Shown: positions 44,041-56,700 of the stretch, piece after piece
Layout of the letters: each line of letters begins with the position of its first letter
Position numbering within the stretch: the first letter of the stretch is position 1
Source: Candidatus Jettenia sp.
Lineage (GTDB): Bacteria > Planctomycetota > Brocadiia > Brocadiales > Brocadiaceae
Assembly: GCA_021650895.1 (NCBI GenBank)
Contig: CP091278.1
Location: 1,579,659-1,643,658 of the forward strand
Direction of reading: 5' to 3'
Length of the DNA: 64,000 nucleotides
Notes under the pieces: generated by a model
What the model was told of the DNA's origin: nothing
Databases searched by the model: none
Seen by the model: the letters and a program-made list of their open reading frames with translations, nothing else
Program-made: the position numbers and the translations under genes

Positions 44041-44307
44041 ATGTATGTAATCGCCGTTTACGATGTTGATCAGAAGAGGTGTGGAAAGATGCTGAAGCTG
44101 TGCCGTGGTTATCTTCATCATATCCAGAACTCTGTATTTGAGGGTGAAATTACAGAGGCTAAGTTGGAAGAATTGAAGATAAGGGCTAAAAAGATTATGA
44201 GCGATGAGGATGAAGACTCGCTTATTATATTCAAATCGAGAAATGAAAAATGGCTGGACAGAGAGATTGTTGGAACTGAAAAAAGATCTGTGGATAATAT
44301 TTTATAA
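44041..44307 (+). CDS. cas2: CRISPR integration protein Cas2
   Basis: This 88-residue ferredoxin-fold protein bridges two Cas1 dimers. It opens MYVIAVYDVDQKRCGKML, with the conserved YDV Asp. GYLHHIQNSVFEGEIT is the usual second signature, followed by SLIIFKSRNEKW. The frame is intact. It starts about 20 bases after the 7-nt inverted element and is the last cas gene before the leader. Confidence 0.94.
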   Translation: MYVIAVYDVDQKRCGKMLKLCRGYLHHIQNSVFEGEITEAKLEELKIRAKKIMSDEDEDSLIIFKSRNEKWLDREIVGTEKRSVDNIL

Positions 44308-44733
44308 TTATTAGGTGGAGGACGACAGGAAAAGATAAAAGAGTATTTTTTAGCCATGAATGGATGCGAATAATAACGAATACTGGATGTAGAGATAAGT
44401 TTTAAACCTGTCTTCTCAGTGAAAGGTGTGGGGCATATTTGACAATCAGGCCAAAGAGGTTTAAAGCAATCTCTTATCCAGATAAATCTGTGTCCATCTG
44501 TAGCTAAATGGAAACATACAACCTGTCAACCACTGGATAAATAGCGATTTCTGTGCCTTATAATATATGTTAAGTAAGCTTGCGTGAGAATTATACAGTT
44601 ATGGGAAGGCAATTTAAGTGAGGTATGTCGACCTCTGGACTTTTTTACATAACTGGAGATCGACGAGAAAAACGATAATTTTTAGTTCACAAAACAGCCA
44701 TAAGTCCTTATATTTATTATATCCATAAAACGG
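44308..44733 (+). promoter_or_regulatory. CRISPR leader region
   Basis: These 426 bp between cas2 and the first repeat contain no gene. The AT-rich last 180 bp (from about 44560) are the expected site of the crRNA promoter and the integration signals. The repeat ends ATTGAAAC, the known I-B 5' tag, when read from this side, so transcription runs left to right and this end is the leader end. Confidence 0.7.
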
Positions 44734-47700
44734 CTTTCATTGAACCTATAAGGAATTGAAACTTAGAAAAGGGGGATTATACAAGGAGTTGGATAATGCT
44801 TTCATTGAACCTATAAGGAATTGAAACATAGTAGGGACACGGAGCACCGTGTCCGTACTAGGCTTTCATTGAACCTATAAGGAATTGAAACTATCAAAGA
44901 TGAAATAGACCTTGCGAAAAAGCAGATTCTTTCATTGAACCTATAAGGAATTGAAACTAGGCCGGAAGGCCATGCCAGCCGTCTTGAACTACTTTCATTG
45001 AACCTATAAGGAATTGAAACCATCTTGTATGCCTGCTCTATCGAGGTTCCTTTCGGCTTTCATTGAACCTATAAGGAATTGAAACGGAAGCGAAAAACTG
45101 GATTGGAAAGGGAGTGTACGCTTTCATTGAACCTATAAGGAATTGAAACGTGTACATTAACGTTAGAACATTTTACGATGTTTGCCTTTCATTGAACCTA
45201 TAAGGAATTGAAACTCCGCTGGAAAAGCATAATCGGATGCGGGGGGGAACTTTCATTGAACCTATAAGGAATTGAAACGAAAAGCTTAAAGGTAAATGAG
45301 CATTTGCGTCACCGCCTTTCATTGAACCTATAAGGAATTGAAACTCCATACTGGAGATGCGTAATTTTGCCATACAGACACTTTCATTGAACCTATAAGG
45401 AATTGAAACTTCAACGGCGGGATAATATATAAAACAGGAGAAGAACTTTCATTGAACCTATAAGGAATTGAAACGGGAATTACTCTTACTCGCTAATCTC
45501 AATCCAGGAAGCTTTCATTGAACCTATAAGGAATTGAAACCACTTCTTTCTTGATACTCAATACCTTCAGATGCATCTTTCATTGAACCTATAAGGAATT
45601 GAAACCTGCGACGGGAAGGGAGACTTCTATGCCGTCCCGCCGCTTTCATTGAACCTATAAGGAATTGAAACGAAGCGGTCCGGCAAAAATTTATCGGGGA
45701 AATGGCCTTTCATTGAACCTATAAGGAATTGAAACAGGGAGGTTCGATGGTGATGATTAATAATCTCATCTTTCATTGAACCTATAAGGAATTGAAACAT
45801 TCATCTGCGGGAGACGAGATCACCGCGGCCGACCTTTCATTGAACCTATAAGGAATTGAAACTCGGTATGGCAGAAGATCGCCATGCTCGTGCCCTCCTT
45901 TCATTGAACCTATAAGGAATTGAAACTCATTAATCCATCAACCGTTTTCCCTTTACTTACTACTTTCATTGAACCTATAAGGAATTGAAACGGGAGAGGC
46001 GGGCGAATACATGAACCGCAAGGAGGCCTTTCATTGAACCTATAAGGAATTGAAACTTATCACACGAGTACTGGGAGGGCACGGTGGATAACCTTTCATT
46101 GAACCTATAAGGAATTGAAACACGACAACACCGACAAAGGTCAGATAGTTCGTGAGGCTTTCATTGAACCTATAAGGAATTGAAACAACGAATACGAAAT
46201 CGCTCTGTACGCACTTGCTCCCTTTCATTGAACCTATAAGGAATTGAAACCAGCTAAACGCATGGAGAAGGAAGCAAATAAGATGTCTTTCATTGAACCT
46301 ATAAGGAATTGAAACGCCGAAGGTCAACATTGGCGGAATTTACCAGATTGCTTTCATTGAACCTATAAGGAATTGAAACACGTGTAAAAAACACGCTGAG
46401 ATAACAAAACAACTGCTTTCATTGAACCTATAAGGAATTGAAACAGGGATCCGGGGAAGTCGGAAATCAATAAGTTAAGTCTTTCATTGAACCTATAAGG
46501 AATTGAAACGTATTGGAGCGGATTGCAAAGGAATACGGTACCGCCTTTCATTGAACCTATAAGGAATTGAAACCGTGGTTTCATGTCTTATACAGATGTG
46601 GCAACGACACCTTTCATTGAACCTATAAGGAATTGAAACGCATCACCATAGGGGCAGATTTTAGACAATCCTCACCTTTCATTGAACCTATAAGGAATTG
46701 AAACGGAGATAGAATCAGTTCTCTGTTGGTATGGGCAGCCCTTTCATTGAACCTATAAGGAATTGAAACTATGAAATTAAGACAAGCAGCAACTACGGGA
46801 TACACCTTTCATTGAACCTATAAGGAATTGAAACTTGGTATACTAGGGAAGTATGAGCAAAACTGTGAACTTTCATTGAACCTATAAGGAATTGAAACAT
46901 GTCTCGGCACGTTAAGCCTTCTAAGGACTTCGCTCTTTCATTGAACCTATAAGGAATTGAAACGATGCTGCTGTCCACCTGAATATCACGCAGAAAACTT
47001 TCATTGAACCTATAAGGAATTGAAACGGAGAAGGAAGAGAAAAAGGAGACGGTACAAGAAAGCTTTCATTGAACCTATAAGGAATTGAAACGTCAACCGC
47101 ACCGGTTGGCATCAAAGGTACATTGTACTTTCATTGAACCTATAAGGAATTGAAACTCAGAAAGTTACCACATCGGCAAGGGATTACGAAATACTTTCAT
47201 TGAACCTATAAGGAATTGAAACGTCTTGACGGCCTGTTTGGTACATTCGTGAAGTACTTTCATTGAACCTATAAGGAATTGAAACTTGAAAAAACCTGAA
47301 GGCTACGTCTTCGCAAACCCGCTTTCATTGAACCTATAAGGAATTGAAACGCAGTAGATGAAGGGGCTACAGTGGTAACTGTAGAGCTTTCATTGAACCT
47401 ATAAGGAATTGAAACTCGTAAATCCGTACATCTTGCACCATGCGACTGTCCTCTTTCATTGAACCTATAAGGAATTGAAACAAGATTGACCCTAACGAAG
47501 TTGCCTGGGATGATACTCTTTCATTGAACCTATAAGGAATTGAAACAAAAGGGTAATTTACAAGTGGACGACTGGGGCGAGCTTTCATTGAACCTATAAG
47601 GAATTGAAACACCATTGCGCAGTTAAAGTTGTATGCAAATAAGTACACTTTCATTGAACCTATAAGGAATTGAAACAACTGGCGAACCGCGGGAAATAGG

Positions 47701-50700
47701 CAGGAAAGATGCTTTCATTGAACCTATAAGGAATTGAAACGGAGATAGAATCAGTTCTCTGTTGGTATGGGCAGCCTCTTTCATTGAACCTATAAGGAAT
47801 TGAAACGGCGAAAGCTGAGTAAACACTGAACTGAATGGAGGACTTTCATTGAACCTATAAGGAATTGAAACGAGGAAGCTGGGCGACGTACTGGGAATTA
47901 GGAGGAACCTTTCATTGAACCTATAAGGAATTGAAACTGAGACCTCAAGTGCACAGATTTGTTGCAGCTCCTACTTTCATTGAACCTATAAGGAATTGAA
48001 ACCTGGAGGGAACACAGACCGGTGAGCTGGTCTACACCTTTCATTGAACCTATAAGGAATTGAAACGCTCAATTAGCGGAATTGTTCTTTCAAATCCAAA
48101 AACTTTCATTGAACCTATAAGGAATTGAAACGCAGAAGCAAGACACAGCAAGCAATCTCTTTCAGACCGACTTTCATTGAACCTATAAGGAATTGAAACC
48201 TGCCAGGGTGCCCACATCCCATCTCCTAGCGGCCTTTCATTGAACCTATAAGGAATTGAAACCTTGGAAGAGGGGAAGAATTTAGGATTTGTAGAAAACT
48301 TTCATTGAACCTATAAGGAATTGAAACAAAACCTTGAAGAATGGCGCAAACACTATAACAATCCTTTCATTGAACCTATAAGGAATTGAAACGGGAAAGT
48401 CATCTATCTTACTTCAAATATTGGCCTGCTTTCATTGAACCTATAAGGAATTGAAACAACAACCGCTCTTTGAGTTCACAGAGGAGAACGTAGACTTTCA
48501 TTGAACCTATAAGGAATTGAAACGCAATCTTTGCGAAAAGATAGATCCGATCCGGGGGACTTTCATTGAACCTATAAGGAATTGAAACGGAGATGAACTT
48601 CTTATTCATGGAGGGATTTACACTTTCATTGAACCTATAAGGAATTGAAACTAAAATAAGACCATGCGGGAAGTTATTAGATTTATATACTTTCATTGAA
48701 CCTATAAGGAATTGAAACTTGAAACATTTTGGTTATTTTGTGGTCTACTTTATCCTTTCATTGAACCTATAAGGAATTGAAACTGCGGAGGTGCTCATAT
48801 GAAAACAGGAAGATTCCAACTTTCATTGAACCTATAAGGAATTGAAACTATCATCTGGCGGTTTGAAATGCGTAACGCAGATTGCCTTTCATTGAACCTA
48901 TAAGGAATTGAAACACATCATCTTCTTTTACCCCAACCACACCTGCAGCTCTTTCATTGAACCTATAAGGAATTGAAACACTTAGTAACGATAAAATAAT
49001 GGAGGTAGGTACCAATCTTTCATTGAACCTATAAGGAATTGAAACTAAGGAGATGAAAGAATTTTTTGAAAGTCTCAGGGCCTTTCATTGAACCTATAAG
49101 GAATTGAAACGAACTGTTCTGGCCCTCTTGGAAGAGGGGAAGAATTCTTTCATTGAACCTATAAGGAATTGAAACAACGTAAAATCCATCCTCTGGACTG
49201 CGGCGAATAACTTTCATTGAACCTATAAGGAATTGAAACAACAGGGTTATCAGTCATTAAATTGTATTGAATAAACTTTCATTGAACCTATAAGGAATTG
49301 AAACGGGAAAATTTAGATATTGAAACGTCTGATAATAATCTTTCATTGAACCTATAAGGAATTGAAACTATATCTCTGCAGCTTCTTCTCAAGAGGGATC
49401 AACTTTCATTGAACCTATAAGGAATTGAAACCAAAAATACTGTTGTCAAGCCAGTACAGCTTACCAGCCTTTCATTGAACCTATAAGGAATTGAAACATT
49501 TTCTCAAAAGTGTTATGTGAGAAGTATAGCTTGCTTTCATTGAACCTATAAGGAATTGAAACCAATTAAAAAACATGTCAACAGATTTCGACGAAAAGGC
49601 TTTCATTGAACCTATAAGGAATTGAAACAAAGGGGAAGATGCGATAATGTCTGTTGTTTATTACCTTTCATTGAACCTATAAGGAATTGAAACGTGAAAA
49701 AACAAATCCCACGCCCTTAAACCTTTATCTTTCATTGAACCTATAAGGAATTGAAACTATTTTCCTTGTTCAAGAAAATAATCAAAAATTAACTTTCATT
49801 GAACCTATAAGGAATTGAAACCGATGAAATCACCCCTCTATCGCATTTCTCACAGCCCTTTCATTGAACCTATAAGGAATTGAAACATTTTACGTGTGTT
49901 GAGGATGGAGTATAAATGAGTGTCTTTCATTGAACCTATAAGGAATTGAAACTCTTAATTCGTCCGTTTTCCTCTTCTGCTGCGTACTCTTTCATTGAAC
50001 CTATAAGGAATTGAAACTTCTTAAAATTCTTTGCATGAGGATAGGCCTCAAGCTTTCATTGAACCTATAAGGAATTGAAACTTCTTAAAATTCTTTGCAT
50101 GAGGATAGGCCTCAAGCTTTCATTGAACCTATAAGGAATTGAAACCCGTGAGAACACTACGAAAATATTGTTGTCAAGTCAGCTTTCATTGAACCTATAA
50201 GGAATTGAAACGCTTACAATGTGGTTCTGTGATGATTCCCTGCTTACCTTTCATTGAACCTATAAGGAATTGAAACTGCCGTATCTGAACATTGAAACAA
50301 CACCTTGTTTCGCTTTCATTGAACCTATAAGGAATTGAAACGCATTATAAACCTGCTGGAAGGCATACGCAGCATTCTTTCATTGAACCTATAAGGAATT
50401 GAAACAGGTACTCGGCTACAGTACGCATATCAACGTTGTTCCTTTCATTGAACCTATAAGGAATTGAAACACATCGTCTTGATTGTACGATTTACAAGTA
50501 TCAGCACTTTCATTGAACCTATAAGGAATTGAAACATCGGGTAGAGTACTTGCTTGTTTAATCCTTTTCTTCTTTCATTGAACCTATAAGGAATTGAAAC
50601 ATGTTAAGGACGGTATAACAGGTCTTTGGAATGCCTTTCATTGAACCTATAAGGAATTGAAACGCGGAAGGGCCGCAGAGGTACTTTCTGATGTGCTGCT

Positions 50701-53700
50701 TTCATTGAACCTATAAGGAATTGAAACATGACAATCGAAGAATGGTATAAAAAACGATTCGACCTTTCATTGAACCTATAAGGAATTGAAACTAAGCTCA
50801 AGGCGCTGGGAATCATCACCAAAGCGGACTTTCATTGAACCTATAAGGAATTGAAACAAGCGATTAAGAATTGCCCTTTTTTCTAGTGACAAACTTTCAT
50901 TGAACCTATAAGGAATTGAAACGACAGTACCGTCTTGTTTCAGCGCAATACTGTGGTCTTTCATTGAACCTATAAGGAATTGAAACTGATTTAAACATGG
51001 AGATATCACGCATTACCTCTTTACTTTCATTGAACCTATAAGGAATTGAAACCAATATAACTCCAGGTATCGCATCACCAGTGGCAGCTTTCATTGAACC
51101 TATAAGGAATTGAAACGCCCGGGACGGAACAAGGTAAGACTCAGAACCACGACTTTCATTGAACCTATAAGGAATTGAAACAACAACTCGACCAGCAGCC
51201 TACCGTCTGGATGGGTGGCTTTCATTGAACCTATAAGGAATTGAAACACAGTAAAGATTTCTGGTATTACGATAAAGGGTGACTTTCATTGAACCTATAA
51301 GGAATTGAAACTCCGAATGAAATCGATAAATTTGTTCATGAGATAACTTTCATTGAACCTATAAGGAATTGAAACGTCATACAGCCTTGGCCTCATCCAG
51401 GCAGCCAGGCCTTTCATTGAACCTATAAGGAATTGAAACGGTGAAGAATGGAGCGGCAGAGACGGATTACACCACCCTTTCATTGAACCTATAAGGAATT
51501 GAAACTGGGTATGATATCGAGCATTGAGGCATTTCCGGGAACTTTCATTGAACCTATAAGGAATTGAAACGATGAAGCTCGATACCACACAACCGCAAGA
51601 GGCCATCTTTCATTGAACCTATAAGGAATTGAAACGTGTTTTTATGGGGACCACCAGGCATCGGAAAAAGCCTTTCATTGAACCTATAAGGAATTGAAAC
51701 TTGAAGGGTAAATGGTACTCTCCGTCACGGAAAACCTTTCATTGAACCTATAAGGAATTGAAACCGAGGAATACGAAGAACATCACGGCATGATCGCCAA
51801 CCTTTCATTGAACCTATAAGGAATTGAAACGAGTTCAAACTTCCGGAATTTAAATTCGATAAATTCCCTTTCATTGAACCTATAAGGAATTGAAACTCAA
51901 CATTCGAGACAATTTCAATATCATGATCAGCTTTCATTGAACCTATAAGGAATTGAAACGAACCAGAAACCTGAAACCCAGGTCAGTTCCCCCTGGCTTT
52001 CATTGAACCTATAAGGAATTGAAACTTATGAGGATATAGGTGGATGGTTTTTGTTTTGTCTTTCATTGAACCTATAAGGAATTGAAACATAAAATCCTTT
52101 GAGTCTTCAAGCCTTACGATCTTTCTTTCATTGAACCTATAAGGAATTGAAACAGAGGGGATAAAGGGGTGGGTAGATGCGGAGGAAACTTTCATTGAAC
52201 CTATAAGGAATTGAAACACCTACCACGACCCCCGTTGTGGAAGGCTCTTATGCCTTTCATTGAACCTATAAGGAATTGAAACTCTAATAGTCCGTTTGCA
52301 TCAGCAATCGGGATCTTCTTTCATTGAACCTATAAGGAATTGAAACATGGCGACCTCCTGGCCGCCCCCGAATCAAACCTCATCTTTCATTGAACCTATA
52401 AGGAATTGAAACTCATCTATTGCGATGCAAGGGTGGCAAATGTCGAGCTTTCATTGAACCTATAAGGAATTGAAACTGCTATGGCGGGCGGGATCGAGAT
52501 TAAGGAGTATTCTTTCATTGAACCTATAAGGAATTGAAACCAGCAACAAAACCTTTGGCATCATCCCCAACAACCGCCTTTCATTGAACCTATAAGGAAT
52601 TGAAACTACAATCACCCTCGATAGTACCACACCCGCCCAGATCCTTTCATTGAACCTATAAGGAATTGAAACGGATATTAACAGCCGTGTAGTGCAAGAC
52701 CCTGCAAGCTTTCATTGAACCTATAAGGAATTGAAACAAATTATAATAATTGCTTGTTGAGAAAAAAAACAAACTTTCATTGAACCTATAAGGAATTGAA
52801 ACTGTGTGCCACAAACACAAAGACCTAACATAAAGGTACTTTCATTGAACCTATAAGGAATTGAAACAGTAGCAATCGCAGAAACAATAATTGCAAATGC
52901 TTCCCTTTCATTGAACCTATAAGGAATTGAAACTTACTTGAAGATGAAAATACAATAATAAAGTGTACGCTTTCATTGAACCTATAAGGAATTGAAACCA
53001 CATTATTTGCTTCATCGAACGTGAAATATTTACCTTTCATTGAACCTATAAGGAATTGAAACGAGACTTACTCTGAATGGTATTTAGAAGCAAAGTTATC
53101 TTTCATTGAACCTATAAGGAATTGAAACTCATTATCGATACCATCCGTACACTTTATTATTGTACTTTCATTGAACCTATAAGGAATTGAAACCCAGCAG
53201 CGATCTTGTTTGTGGTGTTTGCCTTTTGACTTTCATTGAACCTATAAGGAATTGAAACTCTTTCCAGCCACAATTCAAGCACAGACCTGTTTTCCTTTCA
53301 TTGAACCTATAAGGAATTGAAACCAGATTAAATCTGCAATTAGAGATGTAACCGCTAATCTTTCATTGAACCTATAAGGAATTGAAACCAGTTTTACTTC
53401 TTCTTTACACCCGGAGCATGTGATCTTTCATTGAACCTATAAGGAATTGAAACGATATGTACGGCGGATTTGGAACAGCTTTAAGCTTCTTTCATTGAAC
53501 CTATAAGGAATTGAAACTCTGGTTTCTAAGTACCTCGTACACCCACACCAGGCTGCTTTCATTGAACCTATAAGGAATTGAAACGAATAAAATGATCGGC
53601 GTCTCAAAGGGATGCAGCACCTTTCATTGAACCTATAAGGAATTGAAACAATTTTAGCCGCAGTGTTTTATCGTTTGCATTGTTCCTTTCATTGAACCTA

Positions 53701-56700
53701 TAAGGAATTGAAACTTGCTCAATGTAACGTCATAGATTTCTGCTAGCTGCCTTTCATTGAACCTATAAGGAATTGAAACTACAAAGATTACTCGTATTAA
53801 GCTCCAACTCTTTGCTTTCATTGAACCTATAAGGAATTGAAACCAAATATAACAACCGGATAGTTATAGATAGTCTCCCTTTCATTGAACCTATAAGGAA
53901 TTGAAACGATTTTGCTTAGCTAATTCCCTTGAGTACTTCATCTTTCATTGAACCTATAAGGAATTGAAACCTCTAACGCATTGAGTATGCGGTCATGGAG
54001 CTGCTCCTTTCATTGAACCTATAAGGAATTGAAACTTTTTAACTTTCTCGACATTCATATTGTATGATTTCTTTCATTGAACCTATAAGGAATTGAAACT
54101 GATAATGCCGTTCGATCGTTAACCCCTCTGCCGTCCTTTCATTGAACCTATAAGGAATTGAAACAAGCTAATTTCATGATTTTCAACTTGCGCATCGTAA
54201 GCTTTCATTGAACCTATAAGGAATTGAAACCCACATAGAGATAGTTTTCATCAACCGCCAATCCATCCTTTCATTGAACCTATAAGGAATTGAAACTGGA
54301 AACATGGAATTGCACTAAAAGGTTTCGGCGCCTTTCATTGAACCTATAAGGAATTGAAACTCTCAAGTGATTGGGACGAACGGACTGAACTATAGCCTTT
54401 CATTGAACCTATAAGGAATTGAAACGTTCAAGAATCCAGTGGCGTAGGAAACAACAGCCATGCTTTCATTGAACCTATAAGGAATTGAAACCTGTTTTTG
54501 CGACAAAGTTACACACGTCGCAATACCCTTTCATTGAACCTATAAGGAATTGAAACCACCTATGACAACCTCTCCGAATATATCCTTCCTCCTCTTTCAT
54601 TGAACCTATAAGGAATTGAAACAGATTTGACATCTTGTTATACGCATCTTCGTAAGGACTTTCATTGAACCTATAAGGAATTGAAACTCATCCCTTTCAA
54701 TTTTTATTGAATTGTTTATGATACTTTCATTGAACCTATAAGGAATTGAAACAAACACGGTCTAAAGACCTTGCTATATCTTACACTCCTTTCATTGAAC
54801 CTATAAGGAATTGAAACTGATGAGATCACACCGAAATTGCTCGAAGAATATAGACTTTCATTGAACCTATAAGGAATTGAAACGGAAGATACCTTATCAA
54901 GAAATTTCATTGACAAGATCTTTCATTGAACCTATAAGGAATTGAAACGAGACTGAGTTTAAAGCGGGAGGATGGGACGCAGGCTTTCATTGAACCTATA
55001 AGGAATTGAAACAGAATAGATGAGGTTTTGACGGTAAGGAAAAGAACTTTCATTGAACCTATAAGGAATTGAAACGCAGCCCCTTCACGGCCGGGGGCAT
55101 GGCGCCAAGATACTTTCATTGAACCTATAAGGAATTGAAACTTTTGACCTTCACCCCTGACAAGTCTTGTTTTGCTCCCTTTCATTGAACCTATAAGGAA
55201 TTGAAACTACTGTATGGGGCAAGCGTGTACAGGGCTATTTCGTACTTTCATTGAACCTATAAGGAATTGAAACGCAGAAGAAGGAACATTTCATTGCCCA
55301 TACGCTCTTCTTTCATTGAACCTATAAGGAATTGAAACTCGGGAGAAGAAGCGTGGTTTGGAGCATCCTTATACTTTCATTGAACCTATAAGGAATTGAA
55401 ACGGAGATAGAATCAGTTCTCTGTTGGTATGGGCAGCCCTTTCATTGAACCTATAAGGAATTGAAACGGCTAAAATTGCTTTCGACTTTGAAAAAAAGCA
55501 ATTCTTTCATTGAACCTATAAGGAATTGAAACATCAAACAAATGTTGGTTAGTATTTCTGGATGATCAGCTTTCATTGAACCTATAAGGAATTGAAACCT
55601 TAAATAACAAACAAAACAATATTTCAAGGAAATGCTTTCATTGAACCTATAAGGAATTGAAACACCATTGTACCGTTTGTTGAAGCACAAGAAGGGGCAA
55701 CTTTCATTGAACCTATAAGGAATTGAAACAATCAAAGATATCGAAATTGGCAAAGTTCAATTATCCTTTCATTGAACCTATAAGGAATTGAAACAACAGA
55801 AAAGGAGAGACGTGGGAGGGGGATATATATGCTTTCATTGAACCTATAAGGAATTGAAACATACAAAATAGTTGGAAAGGTTGTAAAAGTGTGGAGCTTT
55901 CATTGAACCTATAAGGAATTGAAACTCGGCAACATCAAGTGGCGCTAACTCATCAGACTCTCCTTTCATTGAACCTATAAGGAATTGAAACGACAGACGC
56001 CCTCAACCAGTTCAACCGGGGCGATAGCTTTCATTGAACCTATAAGGAATTGAAACATGACGGGATGGTCTGGGCGCGGCCATTTGGCGACCACTTTCAT
56101 TGAACCTATAAGGAATTGAAACTATTTACACAGGGCTATTACGAAGAAGAGATACTGCTTTCATTGAACCTATAAGGAATTGAAACTAAGAGGAATCTTG
56201 AAGAATTGAGTTTTTCTATAGGCTTTCATTGAACCTATAAGGAATTGAAACGGGGAAGGGTATTCCTGCATCGGCATCTGAACAGGCTTTCATTGAACCT
56301 ATAAGGAATTGAAACAAAAGCAAATAGCCTATGGTGATTCGTTTGGTAAATCTTTCATTGAACCTATAAGGAATTGAAACGCGAGCGGATGAAGGGTATG
56401 GATGTGCAGGAAAGACCTTTCATTGAACCTATAAGGAATTGAAACGAGATAGTATTAGTGGCAACCCATGACTGGTATGGCAGCTTTCATTGAACCTATA
56501 AGGAATTGAAACACGTATGAGAGTACGATACCTCCTGTACTCCTTTCGGCCTTTCATTGAACCTATAAGGAATTGAAACGCCTCAACGGGTGCGCCTTGT
56601 CTGACGATTGGGTGCTTTCATTGAACCTATAAGGAATTGAAACGTGGATGGCTCTCAAGATTGTGCTCCTGCTCCTGCTCTTTCATTGAACCTATAAGGA

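Noticed and set aside
56446-56483. Spacer starting GAGATAGTATTAGT that resembles the triplicated spacer at both ends
   Set aside because: The middle does not align and the spacing differs; likely coincidence or a distant relative of the target gene. Too weak to report.
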